Source of the DNA: JACCXG01 sp963785755
Lineage (GTDB): Bacteria > Acidobacteriota > Vicinamibacteria > Vicinamibacterales > 2-12-FULL-66-21
Direction: 5' to 3'
Assembly: GCA_963785755.1 (NCBI GenBank)
Contig: CAWAXG010000073.1
Coordinates: 1-64,000, forward strand
DNA: 64,000 nucleotides
Made by a program: the position numbers and the translations under genes. Below are positions 36,402-45,404 of the stretch, piece after piece. Position 1 is the stretch's first letter. Every line of letters starts with the position of its first letter. The notes under the pieces were generated by a model that ran no database searches, was not told the DNA's origin, and saw only the letters and a list, made by a program, of their open reading frames with translations.

Positions 36402-37830
36402 CGGGTGCAGGCTGCGGCAGGAGTGACAACATGAGTGCGACGCCGGATGTCACCGCCGCTCCCGTGAGCGCGTACCAGGTCCAGGCGTACGCCCCGGTCG
36501 TCCACGCCCACGCGAGCAAGGCGGCGCCGGCAGCCATGCCGCCGAGCATCGCGCCGCTGCGCACGCGCGTCGTGAGCACACCGGTCAGAAAAGCTCCCAG
36601 CACCGGCCCCGCCGCCAGCGACAGCACGGACAACCCCGAATCGAGGACGGATTGCGTCACGAACTGCGCGCCCAGCGCGACGGCAATCTGGGCGATGCCC
36701 CAGCAGATCGTCGCCGTCCGCGCCACGTTCATCAACCTGTGCTGGTCGGCGTCGGGGCGGACGTACTTGACGTAGAAATCGTTCACTGTCGTGGCAGCCA
36801 GCGAGTTGATCGATGGCGACAGTGCCGCCGCGACGATCGCCGCGACGATGAAGCCGGAGATCCCCTCAGGCAGCGATGTGACGACGAACAGCGGCAGCAC
36901 TTCGTCGGTCCGTCCGAGCGGCCGGGGAAGGGGAGTGTGCTGATAGAACGTGAACAGCATCGCGCCCACGACGAGGAACAGCACGAACTGTGCGAACACG
37001 ATCACGCCGCTGAGGACGAGGCCGCTGGAGGCGGCACGGAGCGAGCGCGCCGACAACAGGCGCTGGACCAGAAACTGGTCGGTTCCGTGTGTCGCCAGCG
37101 TGAGCGCGATGCCGCCAAACAGCCCGGCCCAGAACGTATAGACGCGCTTCGGATCTGTCGAGAACTCGAAGATCTGAAAGTGTCCTGCGCCGCCGGCCGT
37201 GCGCACCACTTCTTCCCAGCCTCCCGGAATCAACCGCAACAGGCCGAAGAACACAAGCAGGGCGCCCGCCACGTAGACGAACATCTGGACGACGTCCGTC
37301 CAGATGACCGCCGACACGCCGCCACGGACGGTGTACACGATCATCGCCGCGCCGAGCGCGACAACGGTGATCCAGACCGGCACCTGCGTGACCACGGAGA
37401 TGACGAGCGCCGTGGCGAACAGGCGGATGCCGTCCGCGAGCGTCCGCGTGATCATGAAGATGATCGCGGCGACGTTCTTCACCTCCGGACCGAAGCGCCT
37501 GAACAGCAGCTCGTACGACGTGTAGAGCTCGCCGCGAAAGTACGCCGGCAGGAACAGCGCGCTCACCAGCAGCCGTCCGACGATGTAGCCGAGGGCCAGC
37601 TGCAGGAAGGTCATGTTGCCGGCGTACGCCCCGGCGGGAACGCCGATGAAGCTGAGCGTGCTGGTTTCGGTCGCGACGATGGTGAAGCAGATCGCCCACC
37701 AGGGTACCGAGCGATCCGTCAGGAAGTAATCACGCGTGGTCTTCTGGAATCGGGCGAACCATGAGCCAAATGCCGTAATCGCCAGCAGATATCCCGCGAT
37801 GACTGCGTAGTCGACCCAGGTGAGGACCAT
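36385..37830 (-). CDS. Sodium:solute symporter (SSS/SLC5 family)
   Basis: A 481-residue inner-membrane transporter with about 13 membrane segments. SSS signatures: RFQKTTRDYFLTDRSVPWWA near residue 28, TETSTLSFIGVPAGAYAGN, YTVRGGVSAVIWTDVVQMF, THGTDQFLVQRLLSARSLRA, and AALSPSINSLAATTVNDFY. The family carries sugars, sialic acid, amino acids and other solutes with Na+. Its place between a GHL10 hydrolase and the AmiE-like enzyme, across from kinase and NagB genes, suggests an amino sugar or muropeptide fragment as the substrate. The substrate is inference. Confidence 0.88.
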   Translation of the reverse strand: MVLTWVDYAVIAGYLLAITAFGSWFARFQKTTRDYFLTDRSVPWWAICFTIVATETSTLSFIGVPAGAYAGNMTFLQLALGYIVGRLLVSALFLPAYFRGELYTSYELLFRRFGPEVKNVAAIIFMITRTLADGIRLFATALVISVVTQVPVWITVVALGAAMIVYTVRGGVSAVIWTDVVQMFVYVAGALLVFFGLLRLIPGGWEEVVRTAGGAGHFQIFEFSTDPKRVYTFWAGLFGGIALTLATHGTDQFLVQRLLSARSLRAASSGLVLSGVIVFAQFVLFLVVGAMLFTFYQHTPLPRPLGRTDEVLPLFVVTSLPEGISGFIVAAIVAAALSPSINSLAATTVNDFYVKYVRPDADQHRLMNVARTATICWGIAQIAVALGAQFVTQSVLDSGLSVLSLAAGPVLGAFLTGVLTTRVRSGAMLGGMAAGAALLAWAWTTGAYAWTWYALTGAAVTSGVALMLSLLPQPAPDARPV

Positions 37831-37860
37831 TGGCGGGGCTTCAGCGGGCTCTGCAGCGGC

Positions 37861-39156
37861 TCATCGGGATCCGCCGTCCGCGGCGCGGCGGCCGAATGCC
37901 GCGCGCGCAACTTCGCCGAGATAGTTGCCGGCGGCGTTCCGTGGATCGACGAGGCTGTCATACGAGAACAGAACGACCCCACCGGCGCCGAGCCGCCTCG
38001 CTGTGGCGATATTCGCAATCGTCTGCTCGGGCGACAGACGATACGCGCCGATTCCCGCCCAGACGGCTCGATCGCCTGCCGCGGCCACGGCCGCAGTGAT
38101 CTGCTCCGCGAATTTCCCTCGGTCGCTCGTATAGGCCATCGGGCAGACCGCGTCGATGAGACCGGCCGTGAGCCAGTGCGGCCACTCCTGAAACCGGTGT
38201 TCGGCGGCCTCCTTGATGTCGGCGGCCGCTGCCACGCTGACCGTCGCCGCCGGCCGTTCGGACTTGACGACGTTGCGCAGCCGCGCCATGACGTCGGTCA
38301 TCCTGGCGGCGCGGAAGCGGCGCCACTCGTCCGGTAGAGCGTCTGGAAACGCGAACAGATCCTTGCCCTCACGCGCGGCGAGCGCGCGTCGGCGGGCAGC
38401 CGGAATCGTCGACCTGACCGAGGCGCGGAACTCTCTGAGCGCCAGACGGCTGTAGTCGAACGTGTCGTTCGGATAGCGTGCGTAGTCGAAGTGGACGCCG
38501 TCGACCGCGTACCGCCGGGTCAGATGCCGGACGACTGCTGTCAGGTGATCGACTGCGGGCCGGGAGATCGGCGAGATGTAGAGGCCCTCGACGCCGGCTT
38601 TCTGCCCACGGGTCCAGCGCGCGAGCCGTGCGACGTACGCGGGCGTCGTGTGATCGATACGCGACAGCTCACGGGCGAGCTCGCGTGGAACCATCAGCGA
38701 TTCAGGATGACGGTAGATGATGTGGCTTCGTGATTTCGGCAGGTCGGCCGCGCTCGAGACCAGATTCACGTTCACCCAGGCATGGACTCGCAGCCCCTCG
38801 GCGTGTGCGGTCTCGAGCACCTGCGCCAGGGGATCGAACGCCGGGGGCTGGCGCGTCAGTTCTGCGGCTCGCGGTTCGGGGCCGCCGAGGTAGTAGGCGT
38901 CGCCTCGACCACGAACCTGCACGAACAGCGTGTTGAACCCGTGCCGCTTCGCCGAGCGAACGAGCGCCGCGATGCTCTCGGCGGAGGCGACCGACGAGCG
39001 AAGCACCCAGAGCGCGCGGACTTCGCTGACTGGTTGCGACTGAGGAGAGCGGTGCTGGAGCGGCTGTTGAGCCCGGCCGTGCGCGGTGATCGTGAGGCAG
39101 ACACCGATGGCAACACCCGCGAGCGCGCGGGCGATTCCACAGCCATCGGAAATCAT
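37861..39156 (-). CDS. Glycosyl-hydrolase-like 10 (GHL10/DUF187) secreted protein
   Basis: A 431-residue exported TIM-barrel protein. The signal peptide ends about AHGRA (residues 25-29). GHL10 features: EVRALWVLRSSVASAESIAA, HGFNTLFVQVRGRGDAYYL, EGLRVHAWVNVNLVSS, VDGVHFDYARYPNDTFDYS, and IDAVCPMAYTSDRGKFAEQI. The family is linked to cell-wall or exopolysaccharide glycan cleavage, but few members have known activity. It is the first gene of the leftward unit GHL10-symporter-serine hydrolase and would supply sugars for the symporter. Confidence 0.85.
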   Translation of the reverse strand: MISDGCGIARALAGVAIGVCLTITAHGRAQQPLQHRSPQSQPVSEVRALWVLRSSVASAESIAALVRSAKRHGFNTLFVQVRGRGDAYYLGGPEPRAAELTRQPPAFDPLAQVLETAHAEGLRVHAWVNVNLVSSAADLPKSRSHIIYRHPESLMVPRELARELSRIDHTTPAYVARLARWTRGQKAGVEGLYISPISRPAVDHLTAVVRHLTRRYAVDGVHFDYARYPNDTFDYSRLALREFRASVRSTIPAARRRALAAREGKDLFAFPDALPDEWRRFRAARMTDVMARLRNVVKSERPAATVSVAAAADIKEAAEHRFQEWPHWLTAGLIDAVCPMAYTSDRGKFAEQITAAVAAAGDRAVWAGIGAYRLSPEQTIANIATARRLGAGGVVLFSYDSLVDPRNAAGNYLGEVARAAFGRRAADGGSR

Positions 39157-39166
39157 AAGATGTTCG

Positions 39167-39196
39167 ACTGTAACGTGTTGCCGTCAGGAGTGTCAA
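39167..39196 (-). promoter_or_regulatory. Promoter of the GHL10-symporter-amidase unit
   Basis: On the minus strand, TTGACA (39196 to 39191), 18 bp, TACAGT (39172 to 39167). The -35 is perfect. The ATG at 39156 follows 10 bases after the -10, so the leader would be about four bases, with no ribosome binding site. Confidence 0.6.
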
Positions 39197-39228
39197 CGCG
39201 ATCGGCGCGCCGTTGGGCCCCGCGCTCG

Positions 39229-39258
39229 TTGACTTGCGCGTTGGGGACACCGTAGAGT
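39229..39258 (+). promoter_or_regulatory. Promoter of the amino-sugar kinase-nagB unit
   Basis: TTGACT (39229-39234), 18 bp, TAGAGT (39253-39258). Transcription would start near 39265, inside the palindrome at 39255-39274, leaving a leader of about 85 bases before the kinase. Confidence 0.5.
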
Positions 39259-39274
39259 GACCGGCAGGTCACTC
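39255..39274. promoter_or_regulatory. Operator-like perfect palindrome in the amino-sugar divergent promoter
   Basis: GAGTGACC (39255-39262), GGCA, GGTCACTC (39267-39274): an exact 8-bp inverted repeat overlapping the rightward -10 and predicted start site. A bound repressor would block the kinase-nagB promoter. No regulator gene is adjacent, so the binding protein is unknown. Confidence 0.5.
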
Positions 39275-39350
39275 ATCGTCCACCCTCAGTCTGGTAGCCC
39301 CGTGAGCCTGCTGACCTGCGAAGCTGCGATCCGCGATCCGCACAGTTGAG

Positions 39351-40292
39351 ATGTCTTACGTCATCGGCATCGACGCCGGCGGTACGAAGACCGTTTGCCT
39401 CCTCGCAGACGATCAGGGCACGGTCGTCTCACGCGCACGCGCGGGCGGCGCCAATCTGCAGGCCGTCGGCGAACTGCAGGTCGAAAAAGTCCTCCACGAC
39501 GTGATGGAGCAGGCCATCGGCGAGCGCGACGTGGTCCCGGCCGCGATCTGCCTCGGCATTGCCGGCGTCGACCGGCCGGACGATCAAGTGATCATGCGCG
39601 GCATCATGAAGCGGATCGGCCTGAAGGCGCGGGTCCTCATCGTCAACGACGCGCTGGTCGCGCTCGAGGCGGGCGCTCCGGGTCAGCCGGGCGTCGTGGT
39701 CATCTCGGGAACCGGCTCGATCGCATACGGCAGGAACAGCGCCGGGGAGGCTGCGCGATCGGGTGGGTGGGGATACGTGCTCGGCGACGAGGGCAGTGGT
39801 TACTGGATCGGGAGGGCGGCGCTGCGAGCGGTGTTGCGGGCGGCCGATTATCGCGGCCCGCGCACGTTGTTGACGCCGATGCTGCTGGAGCACTTCCAGG
39901 TGGCGCAGCCGCAGGCGCTCCTGCATACCGTGTATCACGACCACCTGTCGCCGGCGGCCATCGGCGCGCTGGCCACCTCCGTGCAGACCGCGTACCGAGA
40001 GGGAGATCCGGCCGCGATTGGCATCCTTCGCGGCGCCGCTGACGAGCTCGAAGGCGCGGCGCTCTCCGTGGCTCGGCGGCTCGACTTGATGAGTGAGCAG
40101 TTTGCGTTCGTGCTGTCCGGCGGCATTTTCCGCGCAGTACCATGGCTCGAGCAGGAGCTCGCACGACGGCTGCCCGTCACCGCGCAGCGAAGCGTCACGA
40201 AGGTGCTGGACCGGGAGCCGGCTGAGGGCGCCGTCAAGCTCGCGCTCGAGGAGGCGCGGGGAGGCGCGGCGATCCCCGTTTACAAGTCCTAA
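39351..40292 (+). CDS. N-acetylglucosamine / N-acetylmuramic acid kinase, BadF/BadG/BcrA/BcrD family
   Basis: A 313-residue sugar kinase of the ASKHA fold. Motifs: phosphate 1 loop GIDAGGTKT (5-13), CLGIAGVDRPDDQ, VIVNDALVAL with the catalytic Asp, GVVVISGTGSIAYGRN, GGWGYVLGDEGSGYWIGR, and FVLSGGIF. Members phosphorylate GlcNAc at O6, and the related MurK of clostridia phosphorylates both GlcNAc and MurNAc. With murQ 750 bp away, MurNAc kinase activity is a real possibility. The stop shares a base with the nagB start. Confidence 0.87.
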   Translation: MSYVIGIDAGGTKTVCLLADDQGTVVSRARAGGANLQAVGELQVEKVLHDVMEQAIGERDVVPAAICLGIAGVDRPDDQVIMRGIMKRIGLKARVLIVNDALVALEAGAPGQPGVVVISGTGSIAYGRNSAGEAARSGGWGYVLGDEGSGYWIGRAALRAVLRAADYRGPRTLLTPMLLEHFQVAQPQALLHTVYHDHLSPAAIGALATSVQTAYREGDPAAIGILRGAADELEGAALSVARRLDLMSEQFAFVLSGGIFRAVPWLEQELARRLPVTAQRSVTKVLDREPAEGAVKLALEEARGGAAIPVYKS

Positions 40293-41047
40293 TGACACTC
40301 GTCAGGAGTCCACGCGTCAGAGTCTTCCCCGACGCACGCACCGCGGCGCGGGTGGTCGCGACGCGGATTGTCGGCGCTGTCGAAGCGAACCCGGCCCTTG
40401 TCCTCGGGTTACCGACTGGACGTACGCCGATCACCTTGTACGAGAAACTCGTGCAGCTGACCGCGGCCCACAGAGCCGACTGGTCGGAGGTGACCACCTT
40501 CAATCTCGACGAGTTCATCGGGCTGCCGCCGGACCATCCCGGGTCGTACCGTCAATTCATGCAGGCGCATCTGTTCAGCCATGTGAACCTGCGGTCCGAG
40601 CGGATCAATTTCCTGGACGGCAGCGCGAACCCCGAGGACGAATGCCGGCGGTACGAGGCGGCTATCGCCGCCGCGAACGGCATCGACATCCAGATCCTCG
40701 GCATCGGAACGAACGGGCATATCGGCTTCAACGAACCGGGATCGCAGCTGCAGTCGCGCACGCATCGCGTGACGCTGAAAGCCGAGACGCGGCGCAACAA
40801 CGCGAGCCTGTTCGATGGGGATGTGACGCGGGTCCCGACTGAAGCGCTGTCGATGGGAATGGCGACGATCCTTCAGGCTCGAGCCGTGATTCTGCTCGCC
40901 AACGGTCACACCAAGGCGCACTGCATCGAGCGCCTGGTCAAGGGACCGCTGTCGACGGATCTTCCCGCGTCCTTTCTGCAGCTTCATCACGACGTGGACC
41001 TCATCCTGGATGAGGCCGCCGCGAAGGAGCTCCAGGAGCGGCGCTAG
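40292..41047 (+). CDS. nagB: Glucosamine-6-phosphate deaminase
   Basis: A 251-residue enzyme that converts glucosamine-6-phosphate to fructose-6-phosphate and ammonia. Motifs: VLGLPTGRTPITLYEKLVQ, the catalytic Asp/Glu in FNLDEFIGLPPDHPGSYRQF, and ILGIGTNGHIGFNEPGSQLQ, then TEALSMGMATILQA. It is directly coupled to the kinase (stop and start share one base). The deacetylase NagA, needed between GlcNAc-6P and this step, is not in the window. It converges with murQ, the ends overlapping by four bases. Confidence 0.95.
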   Translation: MTLVRSPRVRVFPDARTAARVVATRIVGAVEANPALVLGLPTGRTPITLYEKLVQLTAAHRADWSEVTTFNLDEFIGLPPDHPGSYRQFMQAHLFSHVNLRSERINFLDGSANPEDECRRYEAAIAAANGIDIQILGIGTNGHIGFNEPGSQLQSRTHRVTLKAETRRNNASLFDGDVTRVPTEALSMGMATILQARAVILLANGHTKAHCIERLVKGPLSTDLPASFLQLHHDVDLILDEAAAKELQERR

Positions 41048-42000
41048 GGCGCGGCGCGCTTGCCTTCGAGGATTTCCCGCAGCCTCGGCTCGATATCTTC
41101 GCCGAGCGCCTCGCGAATGGAATCGTCCGCCTTCTTCAGGCGCTTGAGCGCCTGCGGCAGCGTCAGGTTCGCTTTCTGCATGACGATCGCCGCCTTGACG
41201 TTCCATTTGGCGCGGCGAAGCAGCGCGTCGGCGGCCTCGTAATCGATCCCGGTGACGACACCGAGGATGCGTCGCGCGCGATCCTTCAGCTTCTCCGATC
41301 CCGTCTGCACGTCCACCATCAGGTTGCCGTAGGTCTTGCCGACCTTGATCATCGCGACCGTGGTCAGCATGTTCAGCACCATCTTGGTGGCCGTTCCGGC
41401 CTTGAGCCGCGTCGAGCCGGCGATGATTTCCGGGCCGACGGCCGGCGCAATCTGCAGATCGACGAAGTTCTGCAGCTCGGAACCGGGCCAGCAGGTGACG
41501 AAGATGATTCGAGCCCCGGCTTTCCGCGCTCTCGTGAGGCCGCCGCGAACGAACTGGGTCATCCCGCTGGCCGACACGCCGATGACGACGTCACGCTTGC
41601 CGAGCCGCAGCCGCCCGATGCTGCGCGCGCCCTCTTCGTAGTTGTCCTCGACGCCTTCCTTGGCGCGGAACACCGCGCCTTGCCCGCCGGCCATGATGGC
41701 CTGGACCAGTGACGGCGACGTGCCGAACGTCGGCGGCATCTCGGATGCCTCGACCACGCCGAGCCGCCCGCTGGTGCCGGCGCCGACGAAGATCACCCGC
41801 CCACCCTTCTTGAGCGCCTGCACCACGATTTCAATGCCGTGCGCGATTCGCTCTTTTTCCTTCAGGACGGCCGCGATGACTTTCCGGTCCTCGTTGACGA
41901 CCATCTCGATGATGTCGCGGACCGGAGTCTTGTCGATTGCGAGGGAAACCGGATTGATGGCTTCAGTAGGAAGCGATTGCCATTTCGAAGTGATCGGCAT
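41044..42000 (-). CDS. murQ: N-acetylmuramic acid 6-phosphate etherase
   Basis: A 318-residue SIS-domain lyase that removes D-lactate from MurNAc-6-phosphate to give GlcNAc-6-phosphate in cell-wall recycling. Motifs: TEAINPVSLAIDKTPVRDII, VIFVGAGTSGRLGVVEASEM, MPPTFG, QAIMAGGQGAVFRAKEGVED, and AGSTRLKAGTATKMVLNMLT. Length and motifs are typical. It has its own promoter and lies opposite the kinase-nagB pair. Confidence 0.95.
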   Translation of the reverse strand: MPITSKWQSLPTEAINPVSLAIDKTPVRDIIEMVVNEDRKVIAAVLKEKERIAHGIEIVVQALKKGGRVIFVGAGTSGRLGVVEASEMPPTFGTSPSLVQAIMAGGQGAVFRAKEGVEDNYEEGARSIGRLRLGKRDVVIGVSASGMTQFVRGGLTRARKAGARIIFVTCWPGSELQNFVDLQIAPAVGPEIIAGSTRLKAGTATKMVLNMLTTVAMIKVGKTYGNLMVDVQTGSEKLKDRARRILGVVTGIDYEAADALLRRAKWNVKAAIVMQKANLTLPQALKRLKKADDSIREALGEDIEPRLREILEGKRAAP

Positions 42001-42056
42001 GAGAAAGTTCCGTCGGGAGCGCGCTACGCGGCCGTTTTCCGGTTACGCGACCGCTT

Positions 42057-42085
42057 ACGGTACTCCCCGACTCGATCAGTGTCAA
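42057..42085 (-). promoter_or_regulatory. Promoter of murQ
   Basis: On the minus strand, TTGACA (42085 to 42080), 17 bp, TACCGT (42062 to 42057). A start near 42050 leaves about a 50-base leader. The same 151-bp gap must hold the moxR promoter, which I cannot place. Confidence 0.55.
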
Positions 42086-42151
42086 ACCTGCTCGTCCCAA
42101 CCACGGCACCGCCGGCGGGCCTTTCCGAGCCTGAAGTAGACTCGCTGCTGC

Positions 42152-43168
42152 ATGGAACTCAGCCGACCTCGGGCCGGGGATAGCCCCGCGCTTCGTTTCG
42201 AGCACGTGGCCGAGGCCGCGGCCCGTCTCGAGCGCGAACTGGCGAAGGCGATCGTCGGGCAGCGGCGGGTCATCCGGGAAATCCTGATTGCCTTCCTGGC
42301 CGGCGGGCACTGTCTGCTGCGCGGCGTGCCCGGTCTGGCCAAGACGCTGCTGATCAAGAAGCTGGCGGAAGCGGTGGACCTGAAGTTCAACCGCATCCAG
42401 TTCACTCCAGACCTGATGCCGTCCGACATCCTGGGCGCCGAAGTCTTCGAAGAGGACCGCACGACCGGCAAGCGGGTGATCCGGTTCATTCGCGGGCCGA
42501 TATTCGCCAACATTCTCCTGGCGGACGAAATCAATCGGACGCCGCCGAAGACCCAGGCGGCGCTGCTCGAAGCGATGCAGGAGTATCAGGTGACCGTCAA
42601 CGGCATACGATTCGAGCTCGATCGACCCCTGTTCGTCCTGGCGACGCAGAACCCGATCGAACAGGAAGGCACATATCCGTTGCCGGAGGCCCAGCTCGAT
42701 CGATTCATGTTCAACGTGGTGATCGACTACCCGACGGCAGAGGAAGAGCGGGCAATTCTGGCGGCGACAACCGGCAACGCGGAACCGGCCATCGCCGTTG
42801 TCGCGTCGGGCGATGACATCGAGCGGCTGCACACGATCATTCGCGAGGTTCCCGCGGCCGAGAACGTGATCGACTTCGCGGCCAGGCTGGTTCGCGCCAC
42901 CAGACCCGGACGATCGGAGGACGACGCCCCCGACTTCATCCGCAAGTGGGTCCGCTGGGGGGCAGGTCCGCGCGCGGGTCAGGCGCTGCTGCTCGGCGCC
43001 AAAGCGCACGCGCTGCTCGACGGCCGCGCCGTCGTGTCGCACGACGATATTCGCGAGGTGGCCCTGCCGGTGCTGCGTCATCGGGTCCTGCTCAACTTCC
43101 AGGCCGAGGCCGACGAAGTCGACCCTGACGTGGTCATCCTCCGGCTGCTCGAGCGGATTGCAGCATGA
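42152..43168 (+). CDS. MoxR-family AAA+ ATPase
   Basis: A 338-residue AAA+ chaperone-like ATPase. Walker A is GVPGLAKT (58-65); Walker B is ANILLADEINRTPPKTQAAL; sensor I is FVLATQNPIEQEGTYPLPEA; the arginine-finger region is QLDRFMF. MoxR proteins act with von Willebrand A (vWA)-type proteins in assembling or activating envelope or metal-dependent complexes. Here it starts the MoxR-DUF58-BatA-DUF4175-like series, and its stop overlaps the DUF58 start by four bases. Confidence 0.93.
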   Translation: MELSRPRAGDSPALRFEHVAEAAARLERELAKAIVGQRRVIREILIAFLAGGHCLLRGVPGLAKTLLIKKLAEAVDLKFNRIQFTPDLMPSDILGAEVFEEDRTTGKRVIRFIRGPIFANILLADEINRTPPKTQAALLEAMQEYQVTVNGIRFELDRPLFVLATQNPIEQEGTYPLPEAQLDRFMFNVVIDYPTAEEERAILAATTGNAEPAIAVVASGDDIERLHTIIREVPAAENVIDFAARLVRATRPGRSEDDAPDFIRKWVRWGAGPRAGQALLLGAKAHALLDGRAVVSHDDIREVALPVLRHRVLLNFQAEADEVDPDVVILRLLERIAA

Positions 43169-44061
43169 CCGCGATGCTCGACCCTCGGACGTTGTCGTCC
43201 ATTGCGGATCTGGAAATGGTCGCGCGAGTCACGGTCGAGGGCAGCGTGGCTGGCCTGCATCGCAGCCCGTTTCACGGCTACAGCGCGGAGTTCAGTCAGT
43301 ATCGCCACTACCGTCCTGGCGACGATCTGAAGTACGTCGACTGGAAGCTGCTGGCCCGGACCGACCGCATCTATACGAAGCAATACCGCGAAACGACGAA
43401 TCTGGCAGGGCAGATGACGCTCGATGCGAGCGCGTCGATGGGATACCGCGACCGCGCCGGCACGAGCAAACTCGAGTACGCGAGGCTGCTCGCGGCGGCG
43501 CTGTCGTACCTGCTCGCGAGCCAGGGCGATGCCGTGGGCCTGGTGGTCTACGACAGAGGTGTGAGGCAATTCGTCGGCAGCCGGCGCGGGCAGGCGCATC
43601 TGCGGAGTCTGCTCGTGGCGCTGTCACGCGTGCAGCCGTCCGGAGCCACGTCCACGGCGGCCGCGCTGCGGCGGGCCGCTGAGCTCCTCGGACGGCGCGG
43701 TCTGATGATCGTGCTGTCAGATCTGTACGACGATGACGACGGGACGACCGAAACGGAGCTGCGCCGAGCCGTCCGGATGGGGCACGAGGTCGCGGTGTTC
43801 CAGGTCCTCACTCGAGACGAGCTTGAATTCCCGTTCGAGGGCCAGGTCGAGATGGAAGATCTGGAGACCGGACGGAGAGTTCTGACCAACGCGGGTGCGA
43901 TCCGCGAGTCCTATGCGCGGCGGATGGATGACTTTCTCGAAGGCTGGCGCACGCGCTGCGCCGGTTTCGGCATCGACTACACGCGCGTGACGACCGATCA
44001 GCCGCTCGACACGGCTCTTCGCACGTATCTCCTGAAGCGGGCGGCCGGCCCATCGCGATGA
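43165..44061 (+). CDS. DUF58 domain protein
   Basis: A 298-residue protein. The DUF58 signature is clear: FHGYSAEFSQYRHYRPGDDL then KYVDWKLLARTDRIYTKQYR. After it comes a vWA-like region (DASASMGYRDRAGTSKLEYA with a DxSxS metal-site motif, LMIVLSDLYDDDDG). It has no membrane segment. It is translationally coupled to moxR and batA (ATGA overlaps on both sides), the usual partners. Confidence 0.9.
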   Translation: MTAMLDPRTLSSIADLEMVARVTVEGSVAGLHRSPFHGYSAEFSQYRHYRPGDDLKYVDWKLLARTDRIYTKQYRETTNLAGQMTLDASASMGYRDRAGTSKLEYARLLAAALSYLLASQGDAVGLVVYDRGVRQFVGSRRGQAHLRSLLVALSRVQPSGATSTAAALRRAAELLGRRGLMIVLSDLYDDDDGTTETELRRAVRMGHEVAVFQVLTRDELEFPFEGQVEMEDLETGRRVLTNAGAIRESYARRMDDFLEGWRTRCAGFGIDYTRVTTDQPLDTALRTYLLKRAAGPSR

Positions 44062-45404
44062 GCGTCGAGTGGATCAATCCGGCCGCACTGTTCGCGCTGG
44101 CCGCGGTCAGCGGGCCAATACTGATTCATCTCCTCCGGCGCCAGCGCGCGACGCCGCTCCCATTTCCGACTCTGAGATTCGTCGCGCGGCGCCAGGCTCC
44201 CGCCTTCCGCCCGGCGTCTCCCTCGGATCTCCGGCTGCTCGCGCTTCGCGCCGCCATCGTCGCGGCCGCGGCAATCGCGTGGGCTCAACCTGTGATCGTC
44301 ACGGATGCCGGGCGGCTGCTGCGGCAGCGGTCCACGGGCCGCGCCGTCATCGTCGATGACAGTCCAAGCGTTGCGGACCACGCGGAGAGGATGCGCGAAG
44401 TGGCGGCGGCTGAACGCGCAGGCGTCGCGCGGTCGTTCGAGATTCCTGCGCGGGATCTGCGTTCGGGTCTGCGAGCCGCGTTGACGGCGCTCGACGGCTC
44501 GGCGACCGCGCGTCGCGAGCTGGTGGTGATCTCGGATTTCCAGCTCGGAGCGATTTCAGCGCGCGATCTGGCCATGGTTCCGGAGGAGGTCGGTCTTCGG
44601 TTCGTGCCGGTCGGACGGAGCCCGGATGGTCGTCGAGCAGACGTTGGGCCCGTGCGCATTCCACCCGAACGAATGATGCTCGGCGCGCCCGGTGTGTCTG
44701 CAACCGTTCAGACGATCGCGCTCGTCGGAGACCGGACGCGGGTGGTGCTTGCGCCCTGGCCTCGATCGGTTGGAGGCCCGCGCCTTTACGCTGCGCCGGA
44801 CGACCAGAGTCAACTCGACTCGCTGATGCGGACTCTTGCTAGGGCCGGGACGCCGGCCTTGCCGGACGATCGGGCCGTGGCGTTGGTGTTTCAGGGCGGC
44901 ACGCCTCCCTCGGCGATCTCCCCGCCGCGCGATCGCTGGATGAGACAGGCAATTCTGCGGATGCGTCAGGATCGTCGACTGCTGGAGGCCTCTCAGGCCG
45001 CGCGAGCGGAAGGCATGGCTGACAGGACTGGATGGGTTGCCGTCACGAACGATGTGCAAGGCCGGCCTCTGACTGCGGCAGCTGCGGTTGGGAGCGAGCT
45101 CGTGATTTTCGTCAACGCGCGGCCTGCCGACTACCTTGCCGCTGCCGCGGCGGGGGCGGCGCTCGTGGCAGCGGCCGAACGTCGGTCATGGTCCGAGCAC
45201 GAAACCGAACTGATTCCCGACGGAACACTCCAGGCGTGGTCACGGCCGCCCTCAACCGGACCGGAATCGCGTTGGCTGCCTGAACCACCGGGCGATGCGC
45301 GCTGGTTCTGGGGGCTGGCGCTCCTGCTTCTGATCGCTGAGCTGTTCGTGCGCCGCCGATCGGCCGGTCGCGTGGCAGAGGAGAGGGCGCCCCGTGCAGC
45401 CTGA
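44058..45404 (+). CDS. BatA-type membrane protein (aerotolerance regulator N-terminal domain)
   Basis: A 448-residue protein starting with the BatA hairpin: MSVEWINPAALFALAAVSGP then ILIHLLRRQRATPLPFPTLR, a membrane segment and the conserved short cytoplasmic turn. A second membrane segment lies near 65-80, a vWA-like domain lacking a full metal site follows (VIVDDSPSVADHAERMREVA), and a final TM is at FWGLALLLLIAELFVRRR. The end overlaps the next gene by 11 bases. The function is not known beyond the association with MoxR and DUF58. Confidence 0.85.
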   Translation: MSVEWINPAALFALAAVSGPILIHLLRRQRATPLPFPTLRFVARRQAPAFRPASPSDLRLLALRAAIVAAAAIAWAQPVIVTDAGRLLRQRSTGRAVIVDDSPSVADHAERMREVAAAERAGVARSFEIPARDLRSGLRAALTALDGSATARRELVVISDFQLGAISARDLAMVPEEVGLRFVPVGRSPDGRRADVGPVRIPPERMMLGAPGVSATVQTIALVGDRTRVVLAPWPRSVGGPRLYAAPDDQSQLDSLMRTLARAGTPALPDDRAVALVFQGGTPPSAISPPRDRWMRQAILRMRQDRRLLEASQAARAEGMADRTGWVAVTNDVQGRPLTAAAAVGSELVIFVNARPADYLAAAAAGAALVAAAERRSWSEHETELIPDGTLQAWSRPPSTGPESRWLPEPPGDARWFWGLALLLLIAELFVRRRSAGRVAEERAPRAA

